Position numbers and translations under genes: made by a program. Source: Hyphomonadaceae bacterium (GTDB taxonomy: Bacteria; Pseudomonadota; Alphaproteobacteria; Caulobacterales; Aquidulcibacteraceae). From it: a stretch of DNA of 64,000 nucleotides. Where the stretch lies: the NCBI GenBank assembly GCA_016791385.1, contig JAEUMR010000085.1, positions 1 through 64,000 of the forward strand, written 5' to 3'. This document shows positions 54,450 to 62,557 of the stretch, piece by piece (position 1 is the stretch's first letter; each line of letters begins with the position of its first letter). The notes under the pieces are model-generated. The model saw only the letters and a program-made list of their open reading frames with translations, made no database searches and was not told where the DNA came from.

Positions 54450-54899
54450 TCAGTGAACCTCTTCGAGCCGCTTCTTGGCTTCCTGCTCGTAAGCGCGCGC
54501 CGCGCCTACCGCCGCCGGCGCCGCCGGCTTGGACAGGAATTGTTCCACCTTGCCGATGCTCTCACGCAGCGCCTCGATCGCTGCGTCAACGTCCTCGCGC
54601 TGTTGTTCGAGCGCGACGATACGGGCCTTGTACTTCTTCAGCGCCGTCTGCGCCTGGGCGCGCTGGTCGACCTTATAGAGGTCGAGGATTTCCTTGATCT
54701 CGATGAGCGAGAGCCCGACCCGCTTGCCGCGCAGGATGAGCTGGAGCCGGGCACGGTCACGGTGGGAATAGACCCGGTTCATGCCGTCGCGACGCGGCGT
54801 CAACAGACCCTTGTCCTCGTAAAATCGGAGCGCCCGCGGGGTGACGTCGAATTCGCGAGCCAGCTGCGAGATTGTGTAGGTGCGTTCCGGATTAGGCAT
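54450..54899 (-). CDS. MerR-family transcriptional regulator
   Basis: A 149 aa regulator. The winged helix has YTISQLAREFDVTPRALRFYEDKGLLTPRR-type sequence, followed by GMNRVYSHRDRARLQLILRGKRVGLSLIEIKEILDLY and a dimer coiled coil, then an Ala-rich tail. It lacks metal-binding Cys and resembles LiuR-type regulators of branched-chain or fatty acyl-CoA breakdown. It heads the run of beta-oxidation genes and probably controls it. Confidence 0.9.
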   Translation of the reverse strand: MPNPERTYTISQLAREFDVTPRALRFYEDKGLLTPRRDGMNRVYSHRDRARLQLILRGKRVGLSLIEIKEILDLYKVDQRAQAQTALKKYKARIVALEQQREDVDAAIEALRESIGKVEQFLSKPAAPAAVGAARAYEQEAKKRLEEVH

Positions 54900-55334
54900 G
54901 GCGGGGCTCCCAACTCTTATTTGTTCCTTGAAACGCTAACTTCCGTTTACGGTAGGGTCAACTGAAAATGACGCCTCCGTCATGCTTCCTGCAGTAACGC
55001 GACAAGCGCGTACTTCCCCTTCAGCACGACAGGTTGTTTCGCTTTCGATGCTCGGCTTGCCTGTGGCGGTAGCCAGCCTGGAAGCCCGCCCGCAGTATTC
55101 ATTGCGGCTCGGCCGGCGGATGCGGGAGCGAACACAAGCAGGCCAAAATGTTTCGTCTTCGCACTGATGCGCGAGTGCTCTCAAGACTAACTCACGTTTA
55201 CCGTTTTACTCGCCATTAACACGCCAACTCGTTTGATTGACACTGTTTAACACGGGCGATTCTCGAACTTCCTCGAGCCGCCCTGGGGTTGGGCGTGAGT
55301 TGCGGACGCGCAGCGACACGCGGCGAGGGCGAGA
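54900..55334. other. 435 bp divergent regulatory region between merR and podJ
   Basis: No convincing gene. It is less GC-rich than its surroundings and should hold the promoters of merR (leftward) and podJ (rightward). Visible items: the operator candidate at 54938-54955, a related CGTTTACCG sequence near 55195, two TTAACACG octamers (about 55217 and 55247) and one GANTC site (55258-55262). GANTC is the CcrM methylation target used for cell-cycle control in Caulobacter, but one site is expected by chance. Confidence 0.5.
54938..54955 (-). promoter_or_regulatory. Possible MerR/LiuR-type operator
   Basis: The core CCGTAAACGG (minus strand) is an imperfect palindrome 45-50 bp upstream of the merR start. 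It resembles the TTACGTnnACGTAA-type sites of LiuR regulators. A similar CGTTTACCGTT sequence lies near 55195. The assignment is tentative. Confidence 0.3.
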
Positions 55335-58300
55335 ATGAGCGGCGCGCAAAGCTGGAGCGTAAAGGGCATCGACCCAAAAGTGCGAGAAGCGGCGCGCGAA
55401 GCGGCGGCTCGACAGGGCATGAGCCTTGGCGAGTATCTCAGCCTCGCTTTGCAGGGTGGTCAGGGCGGCGGCGCGCAAGCGCATCAGCAGCAGCCCCAGC
55501 CGCAACATGCCCCTGCTCCGCCGGCGCGGACGCCACGCCGCACGCTCGCCAACGCACCGAACGACATCGAGTCCGACGACGATTGGCAAGTCGGCAGCGG
55601 TGTCGGTTTCGCCACGCGCACCACCGATCCTACGCGCATCGCGCAACGCATCGACTCCATTGAACGGCGCACGCAACTTGCCGTCACCGGACTCGATCGC
55701 GCGGTCTCGACCATCGATCGCTCCGTGCTCGGCCTTGCCGCGCGCATCGAAGACGCCGAAGCGGCCGCCACTGAAGCAGCCGAACGCATCACCGAAGCGC
55801 TCGAACACTTCCGCGTCGCCGGCGAGACGCTAAGCGGCAAGCTCGAACGCGCCGAATACGAAGCGGGCGAAAGCCGGCGCGCCTATGAAGAGGCGAAGTC
55901 GGAAATCAGCGGCGTGCGCGAGCGGCTCGAAGCGCAAGCGGCCACCGCCGAAGAAGTTGCGCGGCGCGCCGATGCGGCTGCGTCGTACCTGACGCGGGAA
56001 ATGGAAGGGCGCGACGACGCGCTCAACCAGACGCTGGCCGAAGCCCGCGCCGTTGCCGAAGAAGCCGCACGCCAAGCGAGCCTTGCCTCCGCCGACGCCG
56101 TGAATGAATTGCGCCGCTTGCAGCAAGAGATGAGCGAGCGGCTGGCCGACACCGAAGGCTCAACCCGCCGCGCCGTTGAAAGCGCCGTGCAGGAAACGCG
56201 CGAAGCGCTGCTGGAAGAAGTCGTCCGCCTCGAAGGCGAAATCGCCAAGCGCGTTGGCGCGGCCGATGAAGTGCGCGCCGAGCAAGCCGCGCTGATCGCG
56301 CGCATCGAGCGCGCCGAAGCCAGCGCGCGCGAAAGCACGGCGGGCCTGCGCCAAGCTGCGGGCGCGGCGATCGCCGACCTCCGCAACTCACAGCTGACGC
56401 TCTCGGCGCGTGTGAAGCAGGTCGAAGACGCCGCAGGCGCGGCCGGCACGATCGATGTCGGCGATCTGCGCCAGGCGCAGCAGGACATCGCCGAGCGCCT
56501 GTCCGCGCTTGAGAAGAAGACCGATCACAGCCCACTCAACGACGCGCTCGCCGCGTTCGAACGCCGCCTCGCCAGCGTCGAAGCCAGCCCGAAGCTGGAA
56601 GAGGTCGACGGCGCGGTGAAGACGCTCGATCAGTCGCTGCAGCGCCTGGCCGACCGCATCGCTGAGACAGAATCCACCGCCAACACCGCCATCCGCACGC
56701 TCGAAGAAACCGTGTCCTCGCTCGGCGCCCGCGTCGAGCAGAATGACACCACGCAAGAAACCGAAGCCGTGCGCGCCTTGCTCGAACAGCGCCTCGACAC
56801 CATGGCGCAATCGGTTTCGGAAATGGTCGACGCCGCCCGCAGCGAACTTGCGGGCCAGTTGCAGGCGGTGATGGAAGGCGTCGCCGGCGAAGGCCTCGAA
56901 GAGGCGATCGCCGACGTCAACCGCCGCCTTGCCTCCGCTGAACGCCGCCAAGCGCAGACGATCGAGGCCATCTCGCTCGAAATCAAGCGCATGTCGGAAA
57001 CGGTCGACAAGCGCCTGCGCGCGGTCGAAGCGCGCAACGACGACGCCGCCGCCTCTGCCGTGCGCGAAGAACTGACGCGCATGGCCAACACGCTCGAGCA
57101 CCGCTTCGACGAGATCGAGCGCCGCGAAGCCGCCGCGTTCGACCGCATGGGCCTCGAAGTCGGCCGCCTCTCCGATCGCCTCGAAGAGCGCGTCGGCGCG
57201 GTCGAGACGCGCAGCGCGCAAGCGATCGAGCATGTCGGCGAGCAAGTCGCGCGCATGGCCGAGCGTTTTGGCCAACGCCACGAAACGCTGGCGCGCGAAC
57301 TCGGCGAGCGCATGCTCGACAGCGAAGAACGCGCCGGCAGCAAGGTGGCCGAGGCGATCAGCTCGATCATGCAGCGCCTGCAGGAGGTCGAAGAGCGCTC
57401 GCAGGAAGCCATCACGCCGGTGCAGAAGGCGGTGTCCAGCGTCGCCACCAAGCTGGAGCAGTTCGAAAGCGAGCGTGGCGGTTCAACAGCGGCCGAACCG
57501 CTCTACGAGCCGGCGCCGACGCCTTCGCGCCGCTTCGACGATTTCCCCTCGTTCGGTGACGACCTCGGCGACGCCATCGATCTGACCGGCGATCCTGAAC
57601 CGTACGTGTCGCCGCGCGACGCGGCCCAGCCGCTGCGCGCCGGACCGCTGCCGCCCACACCACAACTGACGCCGAACACGCCGCCGGTGCTGCAAACCGC
57701 CAGCGACGATGACATCTATTTCGAAGAACACGCCGAACATCAGATCGAAAGCGATCTGCTCGATGATGAAACCGAAGCCGACGGCATCGCCTTCGTCGAG
57801 CCGGAAGCGGCGCCGCAGCCGGAATTCACCGCCGCGGCCGACGAGCCGTTGTCGCAAGCGTTCGATGCGCCGGCGCCCGCAGCGCCGCTGCAAGGCCATC
57901 ACGACGACGATCTGCTGATCGAAGACGCGTTCGATGATTTCGCGAGCGAGGCGCCGCCCCCGCCGCCGGAAGACGACGACTTCTGGTCGCCCGAAGAGAT
58001 GAGCAGCGCTGCGGACGATGCTGAAGCGGGTCAGCAACCGCCGGCGGTCGAGCCATCCGACCTGTTCGGCGCGGAGGCGCCCGCGCTCAATCTCACCGAC
58101 GAGCAGACGCCGGCGGCGAAGAACGATTATCTCAGCGCCGCACGCAAAGCGGCGCAGGCGCAATCGCTGCCAAAGACGCGCGCTGAACCGGGCGCGACGC
58201 CGCAACTCAGCCTGCGCGGGTCGAGCCGCATCATCCTCTGGGGCGCAGCCAGCGCCATCGCGGTCGCGCTTGTCGGCGGCGCCTGGTACATGAACCAGCG

Positions 58301-59162
58301 CAGCGGCGAAGCGGCGGTCGAGCCGCAAGCGGCGCCGGCCGAGCCCGCGCCGCAGCACGTGCTGCCGGAAACCGCCGATCCGAATGCCGTCACCGGAGAA
58401 GCGCCGGTCGATCCGTTCGCCGTCCAGCCGGGCGCCGCGCCGATCGAGGGCAACGCGCCGGCCGAGACCCCGGTTGCTGGCGCAACCGCCCCCACGGCCG
58501 CCGCCGCCACACAGCAAGCAGTGGTTGCGGCCCCGCTGGCGCCGCGCAATGTCTCGCTCGAACAAGCCGCTCAGGGCGGCGACCTGACCGCGCAATACGA
58601 ACTTGGCCTGCAGCGCATCGCCGCCGGACGCACGCAGGACGGCGTCGCCCTGCTGCGCCGCTCGGCCGACCGCGGCTTCGCCATGGCGCAGTACCGCTTG
58701 GCCAAGGTGTATGAGCGCGGCGAAGGCGTGCCGGCCGACCTCGCCGTCGCCCGGCAATGGACCGAACGCGCCGCCGCCGCCGGCAACCGCCGCGCCATGC
58801 ACGATCTCGGCGTCTATTTCGCCCGCGGCGAAGGCGCTCCGCTCGATGAGGCCGCCGCGTTCCGCTGGTTCCGCCAGGCCGCCGAACTTGGCGTCGCCGA
58901 CAGCCAGTACAATCTCGGCGTCCTCTACCAGCAGGGCCGCGGCGTGAACGCCAGCCCGGGCGAAGCGCTATTCTGGTTCATGGTCGCGGCGCGCCAAGGC
59001 GATGAAGACGCCGGCGCACGTGCAGCGGCGCTGGAGGCGCAATTGTCGCCGACCCAGGTGCAGCAGGCCCGCTCACGCGCCCAGGCCTTCCGCCCGCGCG
59101 CGGCAAGCGCTGTCGCCAACGGCGAATTCGGCCAGCGCCCCTGGGCCAGAACGGGAACGTAA
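55335..59162 (+). CDS. podJ: PodJ-like polar organelle development protein
   Basis: A 1275 aa polarity protein. The N-terminus SWSVKGIDPKVREAAREAAARQGMSLGEYLS matches the PodJ opening. A cytoplasmic coiled coil of about 600 residues (100-710) is followed by an acidic Pro/Asp/Glu-rich linker (about 720-960), one membrane helix (about 966-985) and a periplasmic part with three to four Sel1 repeats (about 1080-1230). PodJ organises the flagellar/new pole and seeds pili and holdfast. It is about 300 residues longer than Caulobacter PodJ and ends after the Sel1 repeats with no visible peptidoglycan-binding domain. Confidence 0.9.
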   Translation: MSGAQSWSVKGIDPKVREAAREAAARQGMSLGEYLSLALQGGQGGGAQAHQQQPQPQHAPAPPARTPRRTLANAPNDIESDDDWQVGSGVGFATRTTDPTRIAQRIDSIERRTQLAVTGLDRAVSTIDRSVLGLAARIEDAEAAATEAAERITEALEHFRVAGETLSGKLERAEYEAGESRRAYEEAKSEISGVRERLEAQAATAEEVARRADAAASYLTREMEGRDDALNQTLAEARAVAEEAARQASLASADAVNELRRLQQEMSERLADTEGSTRRAVESAVQETREALLEEVVRLEGEIAKRVGAADEVRAEQAALIARIERAEASARESTAGLRQAAGAAIADLRNSQLTLSARVKQVEDAAGAAGTIDVGDLRQAQQDIAERLSALEKKTDHSPLNDALAAFERRLASVEASPKLEEVDGAVKTLDQSLQRLADRIAETESTANTAIRTLEETVSSLGARVEQNDTTQETEAVRALLEQRLDTMAQSVSEMVDAARSELAGQLQAVMEGVAGEGLEEAIADVNRRLASAERRQAQTIEAISLEIKRMSETVDKRLRAVEARNDDAAASAVREELTRMANTLEHRFDEIERREAAAFDRMGLEVGRLSDRLEERVGAVETRSAQAIEHVGEQVARMAERFGQRHETLARELGERMLDSEERAGSKVAEAISSIMQRLQEVEERSQEAITPVQKAVSSVATKLEQFESERGGSTAAEPLYEPAPTPSRRFDDFPSFGDDLGDAIDLTGDPEPYVSPRDAAQPLRAGPLPPTPQLTPNTPPVLQTASDDDIYFEEHAEHQIESDLLDDETEADGIAFVEPEAAPQPEFTAAADEPLSQAFDAPAPAAPLQGHHDDDLLIEDAFDDFASEAPPPPPEDDDFWSPEEMSSAADDAEAGQQPPAVEPSDLFGAEAPALNLTDEQTPAAKNDYLSAARKAAQAQSLPKTRAEPGATPQLSLRGSSRIILWGAASAIAVALVGGAWYMNQRSGEAAVEPQAAPAEPAPQHVLPETADPNAVTGEAPVDPFAVQPGAAPIEGNAPAETPVAGATAPTAAAATQQAVVAAPLAPRNVSLEQAAQGGDLTAQYELGLQRIAAGRTQDGVALLRRSADRGFAMAQYRLAKVYERGEGVPADLAVARQWTERAAAAGNRRAMHDLGVYFARGEGAPLDEAAAFRWFRQAAELGVADSQYNLGVLYQQGRGVNASPGEALFWFMVAARQGDEDAGARAAALEAQLSPTQVQQARSRAQAFRPRAASAVANGEFGQRPWARTGT

Positions 59163-59171
59163 CCCGGCCTG

Positions 59172-59188
59172 GCGCGGTCAATCCGCGC
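59172..59188 (+). terminator. Stem-loop after podJ
   Basis: GCGCGG (59172-59177) pairs with CCGCGC (59183-59188) around TCAAT, 10 bp after the podJ stop. There is no proper T-run, so termination strength is uncertain. Confidence 0.35.
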
Positions 59189-59299
59189 ACGCTCGTTTGA
59201 GCTCTGGAAAGTATACGCAACAGCGTTGCTTCGGCGCGCGCGCATACGCATAAGGTCGCTGGGCAAGGGGCGGCGCGCCTCAAGTTCAGAGCTGCAATT

Positions 59300-60211
59300 T
59301 TGATCTATTTGCCGATCGCCGAAATGCCGGTGAACGTGCTGCTTGTCCTGTTGGTCAGCGGCGCGGTCGGCTTTGTCTCGGGCCTTGTCGGCGTGGGCGG
59401 CGGCTTCATCATGACGCCGTCACTGATCTTTCTTGGCGTGCCCTCGCCCGTGGCGGTCGCCACCGGCGCCAGCCAGATTGCGGCCACCTCCTTCTCCGGC
59501 ATCATGGCGCAGACGCGGCGCAAGGGCGTCGACTGGCGCATGGGCTTGTTGCTGTCCACTGGGGGCGTGCTCGGCAGCATGGTCGGCGTGTGGCTGTTCG
59601 AGCGGCTGTTGCGGCTGGGCCAGCTCGATCTGCTGATCTCGTTCTTGTACTTGTTCCTGCTCGCCGGCGTCGGCGGCATGATGCTGCGCGAGAGCCTTGC
59701 CGTGATGCGTGGGCGCCAGCTCAAGGGCGTCAGCGTCCTCAAGCTGCCGATGCGCACGATCGCGCACAGGCTGCCGCTGCGGCTGCGCTTTCCGCGCTCT
59801 GGCCTTTACATCAGCGTGCTGCCCCCGCTCGCGCTTGGCTTCGGCATCGGCGCGCTGGCTGGCATCATGGGCATCGGCGGCGGCTTCGTGCTGATCCCGG
59901 CGATGATCTACCTGCTGCGCATGCCGACCAATGTCGTCATCGGCACCTCGCTGTTCCAAGTGCTGGTGGTCTCTTCGCTGATCGTGATCCTGCAATCGGC
60001 GGCGACGCAAACGGTCGACCTCGTGCTCGCTGCGTTGCTGATGCTGGGCGGCGTGGTCGGCGCTCAGTTCGGGGCGCGTGTCGGCGCCGGGCTCAAGAAC
60101 GAACACATCCGCGCCCTGCTCGGCCTGCTTCTCGTGGCCGCCAGCCTCAAATTCCTGGCCGACCTGGTGATCCCGCCGGCCGAGCAATTCGTGCTCGTGA
60201 GCGGCCAATGA
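59300..60211 (+). CDS. TauE/SafE-family transporter
   Basis: A 303 aa inner-membrane protein with eight or so helices and the two family repeats: GAVGFVSGLVGVGGGFIMTPSLIFLG and GFGIGALAGIMGIGGGFVLIPAMIYLL. The family exports sulfite or organosulfur anions. The start is TTG 59300 (IYLPIAEMPVN), since no ATG fits the conserved N-terminus. TIGR02186 follows with a 4 nt overlap, a common pairing. Confidence 0.92.
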   Translation: MIYLPIAEMPVNVLLVLLVSGAVGFVSGLVGVGGGFIMTPSLIFLGVPSPVAVATGASQIAATSFSGIMAQTRRKGVDWRMGLLLSTGGVLGSMVGVWLFERLLRLGQLDLLISFLYLFLLAGVGGMMLRESLAVMRGRQLKGVSVLKLPMRTIAHRLPLRLRFPRSGLYISVLPPLALGFGIGALAGIMGIGGGFVLIPAMIYLLRMPTNVVIGTSLFQVLVVSSLIVILQSAATQTVDLVLAALLMLGGVVGAQFGARVGAGLKNEHIRALLGLLLVAASLKFLADLVIPPAEQFVLVSGQ

Positions 60212-60996
60212 TACGGCGTCTTCTCCTGGCGCTTGCGCTGGCGGTTCTGGCGGGCCCTGCGGTCGCGCAACAGCGCACCGACGGCGCAGCCGACCTGCCC
60301 GCTGCCGTCGCCGAAGAGCAGATCACGGTCAGCTCCGATTATCGCGGCTCCTTCATCACCGTGTTCGGCGTCAATCCGGACCGGCGCGGGCGCGGCGACG
60401 TCGTCGTCGTGCTGCGCGGTCCGAACGAGCCGGCCACGGTGCTGCGCAAGCGGCGCGTGTTCGGCCTGTACGTGAACGGCGATCCTGTCCGCTTTTCGCG
60501 CGCGCCATCCTTCTTCGCGGTGATGAGCACGCGGCCGCTACGCTCGATCGCCTCGCCGCAATCGATCTGGCGCTATCGCCTCGATCCGGCTGCGTCCGCA
60601 GAATTGGCGAGCGCCGTGCCGGGGGGCGCAGATCCCTCCGCCTACCGCGCCGCGCTGGTGCGCTTGCGCCGCGCACAGGGTCTCTACCAGGAGCATACCG
60701 GCCGCCCGACAGCTGAGGAGCGCAGCGGCCTCACCACCTATCGCGGCGGCCTCTTCCGCGCCGTCGTGCGCCTGCCCGCCAACGCGCCGATCGCCGAGTA
60801 CAGCGCCGACGCCTATGTCTTCCGCGAAGGACGGCTGATCTCCTCGCAGGAAATTCCGATCACCATCTCGCGGGTCGGTTTCGAGCGGCGCATCCACGAT
60901 CTCGCCACACAATGGCCGTTCCTCTACGGCCTCTTCGTTGTGCTCGTCGCGCTGGGCGCGGGCTGGATCGCCGCTTTCATCTTCCGCCGCTCGTGA
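60208..60996 (+). CDS. TIGR02186 family membrane-anchored protein
   Basis: A 262 aa protein with signal peptide (cleavage near AVAQ), a periplasmic beta-rich domain (EQITVSSDYRGSFITVFGVNPD, VVVLRGPNEPATVLRKRRVFGLYVNGDPVRF, PSFFAVMSTRPL) and a C-terminal membrane helix. It matches TIGR02186, normally next to TauE genes and probably working with the transporter. The start overlaps tauE and the stop overlaps the next gene. Confidence 0.9.
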   Translation: MIRRLLLALALAVLAGPAVAQQRTDGAADLPAAVAEEQITVSSDYRGSFITVFGVNPDRRGRGDVVVVLRGPNEPATVLRKRRVFGLYVNGDPVRFSRAPSFFAVMSTRPLRSIASPQSIWRYRLDPAASAELASAVPGGADPSAYRAALVRLRRAQGLYQEHTGRPTAEERSGLTTYRGGLFRAVVRLPANAPIAEYSADAYVFREGRLISSQEIPITISRVGFERRIHDLATQWPFLYGLFVVLVALGAGWIAAFIFRRS

Positions 60997-61466
60997 CCGA
61001 GCCGCCCTTTCTTCCCCGCGCCGCGTTGCGGCTTGGCTTTCTGGGGCTTGCGCCGCTGGCGATCTCGGCGCTCGTCTCGCTGTCACAGCACCACGACACC
61101 GCGCGGCTCGGCGCGCTGAGCTTTTCGGTCTACGCCGCCGCGCTGCTGTCGTTTCAGGGCGGAGTGCGCTGCGGCTTTGAGCTGATGCGCGCGCCGCAGA
61201 CGCCGAACCCGCTGCGTCTTCTGTTCAGCGCGCTGCCGGCGCTCGCAGGCTGGACGCTGGCGCTGTTGGTGGTGATCGTGCCGGCCGCGCTTGGCGCAGC
61301 CTCCGCCTTCGCCGGCCTGTTCGCCGCGCAGCACATGTGGGATCACCGCAGCGCCGAAGATGCGGGCGCGCCGGAATGGTATCCGCTGCTGCAGCGTGTG
61401 CTCACCGGCGGGGCGATGATCGTGTGCCTGCTGATCCCGCTGGCGACGGTGTTGCGCAGGCTCTAG
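60993..61466 (+). CDS. DUF3429 membrane protein
   Basis: A 157 aa protein with four to five membrane helices and a DUF3429-type pattern (ALSFSVYAAALLSFQGGVRCGFEL; PALAGWTLALLVV; HMWDHRSAEDAGAPEWYPLLQRVLT). Its function is unknown. Start GTG 60993 overlaps the TIGR02186 stop by 4 nt. It converges on pdeM with a 4 nt overlap. Confidence 0.87.
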   Translation: MTEPPFLPRAALRLGFLGLAPLAISALVSLSQHHDTARLGALSFSVYAAALLSFQGGVRCGFELMRAPQTPNPLRLLFSALPALAGWTLALLVVIVPAALGAASAFAGLFAAQHMWDHRSAEDAGAPEWYPLLQRVLTGGAMIVCLLIPLATVLRRL

Positions 61467-62233
61467 TCGGCTAACAGCCGCTCGTGGCTCACCGGCAGCA
61501 CGCGCTGTGTGCCCAGCACAAGCGCCAGCGCGCCTTCGGGAAACAACGGCGCGAATACATCGTCGCAGATATTGAGCCCGCCGGTGAACGCGCCGAACGC
61601 GGGCATCACCAAGCGCGCGCCATCGGTGGCGAAGCAGCGCCGGCGCACGCTGCTGCCGCGCCCGGCCACGCGCGCGCACGGATGCAGATGCCCGGCGATC
61701 TCGCCCGGCGCTGCGCCTTCGCGCGGCAAGTGCCGCAACACCAGCGCGCCGGCATGCAGCGTCTCGCGCGCCGCCCCCCCGAGCGTTTCCGACGCGCGGC
61801 CATCGTGATTGCCTTCAACCCAAACCCAATCGCAGCGGCCAATCATGTCCGTCAGCAACGCGCGGTCGCGCCCGTCCATGCGCGCGGGCCCGCCGCGATC
61901 GTGAAAGCTGTCGCCGAGCGAGACGACGATGTCAGGCTCAAGCCGGCGCATCAGCGCATCGAGCTTCACCAGCGCCGCGTGCGTATCGTAAGGCGGCAAC
62001 ATCTGCCCGCGCAGCGCAAACGCGGAGCCCTTCTCCAGATGCAGATCGGAAACGATCAGCATCTTGGCTTCGCCGATCCACAGCGCTGCTTCCGGCAACG
62101 CCGTCGCCAGCACATCGCCAAGCCGCAGCTCCACGCCCTGCCCGACGATCGCCATCGGCGGCAACGCCCGCGCAGCCTTGCGCGGCGCACGCGCGCGCGG
62201 CGGCTTGCCGGAAGGACGTGAAAGAAGCGGCAT
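61463..62233 (-). CDS. pdeM: Ligase-associated DNA damage response endonuclease PdeM
   Basis: A 256 aa metallophosphoesterase. The metal motifs are SDLHLEKGSAF, LGDSFHDRGG, EGNHDGR and GHLHPCA. DLHLEKG and the overall pattern match PdeM, normally linked to an ATP-dependent DNA ligase and exonuclease set (not in this window). The start is uncertain: ATG 62233 gives a basic N-terminal extension, and ATG 62155 a shorter form. A 325 bp repeat-bearing gap follows on its 5' side. Confidence 0.88.
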   Translation of the reverse strand: MPLLSRPSGKPPRARAPRKAARALPPMAIVGQGVELRLGDVLATALPEAALWIGEAKMLIVSDLHLEKGSAFALRGQMLPPYDTHAALVKLDALMRRLEPDIVVSLGDSFHDRGGPARMDGRDRALLTDMIGRCDWVWVEGNHDGRASETLGGAARETLHAGALVLRHLPREGAAPGEIAGHLHPCARVAGRGSSVRRRCFATDGARLVMPAFGAFTGGLNICDDVFAPLFPEGALALVLGTQRVLPVSHERLLAD

Positions 62234-62330
62234 AGCGGGCGACGCTAGCGGGAATCGCCACGCGCCGCCAGCGCGGGGCGCGGCGGCCCGCAGCGCGCTT
62301 CTCTCGACTCCTCGCATCAAAATTTGGCGC

Positions 62331-62530
62331 GCACCCTCTCCCTCCCGAGGAGGGGTTCGGCGCGGTCCCGCGCAGCGGGAGCGATTGCACTGCAATCGCA
62401 GCGCCGGACGGCAGGGTGAGGGAGGAGGCGCAAGTGTTTAAATGTCCTGGCGCCCAGTCGCTCACCCTGCGCACATCCTGAACCGCCTGCGCTCCACCCT
62501 CACCCACCCCTCTCCCTCCCGAAGGAGGAA
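62331..62530. repeat. REP-like repeat cluster
   Basis: In the 62234-62557 gap. A CCCTCTCCCTCCCGAGGAGG-type unit at 62334-62353 recurs almost exactly at 62508-62527. GCAGGGTGAG (62411-62420) is the exact inverse of CTCACCCTGC (62461-62470). A small palindrome GCGATTGCA/TGCAATCGC is at 62381-62399. It has no coding potential and resembles dispersed intergenic repeats. Confidence 0.6.
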
Positions 62531-62557
62531 GAGGGCTTCAGGCGTTCGAGACAATCT

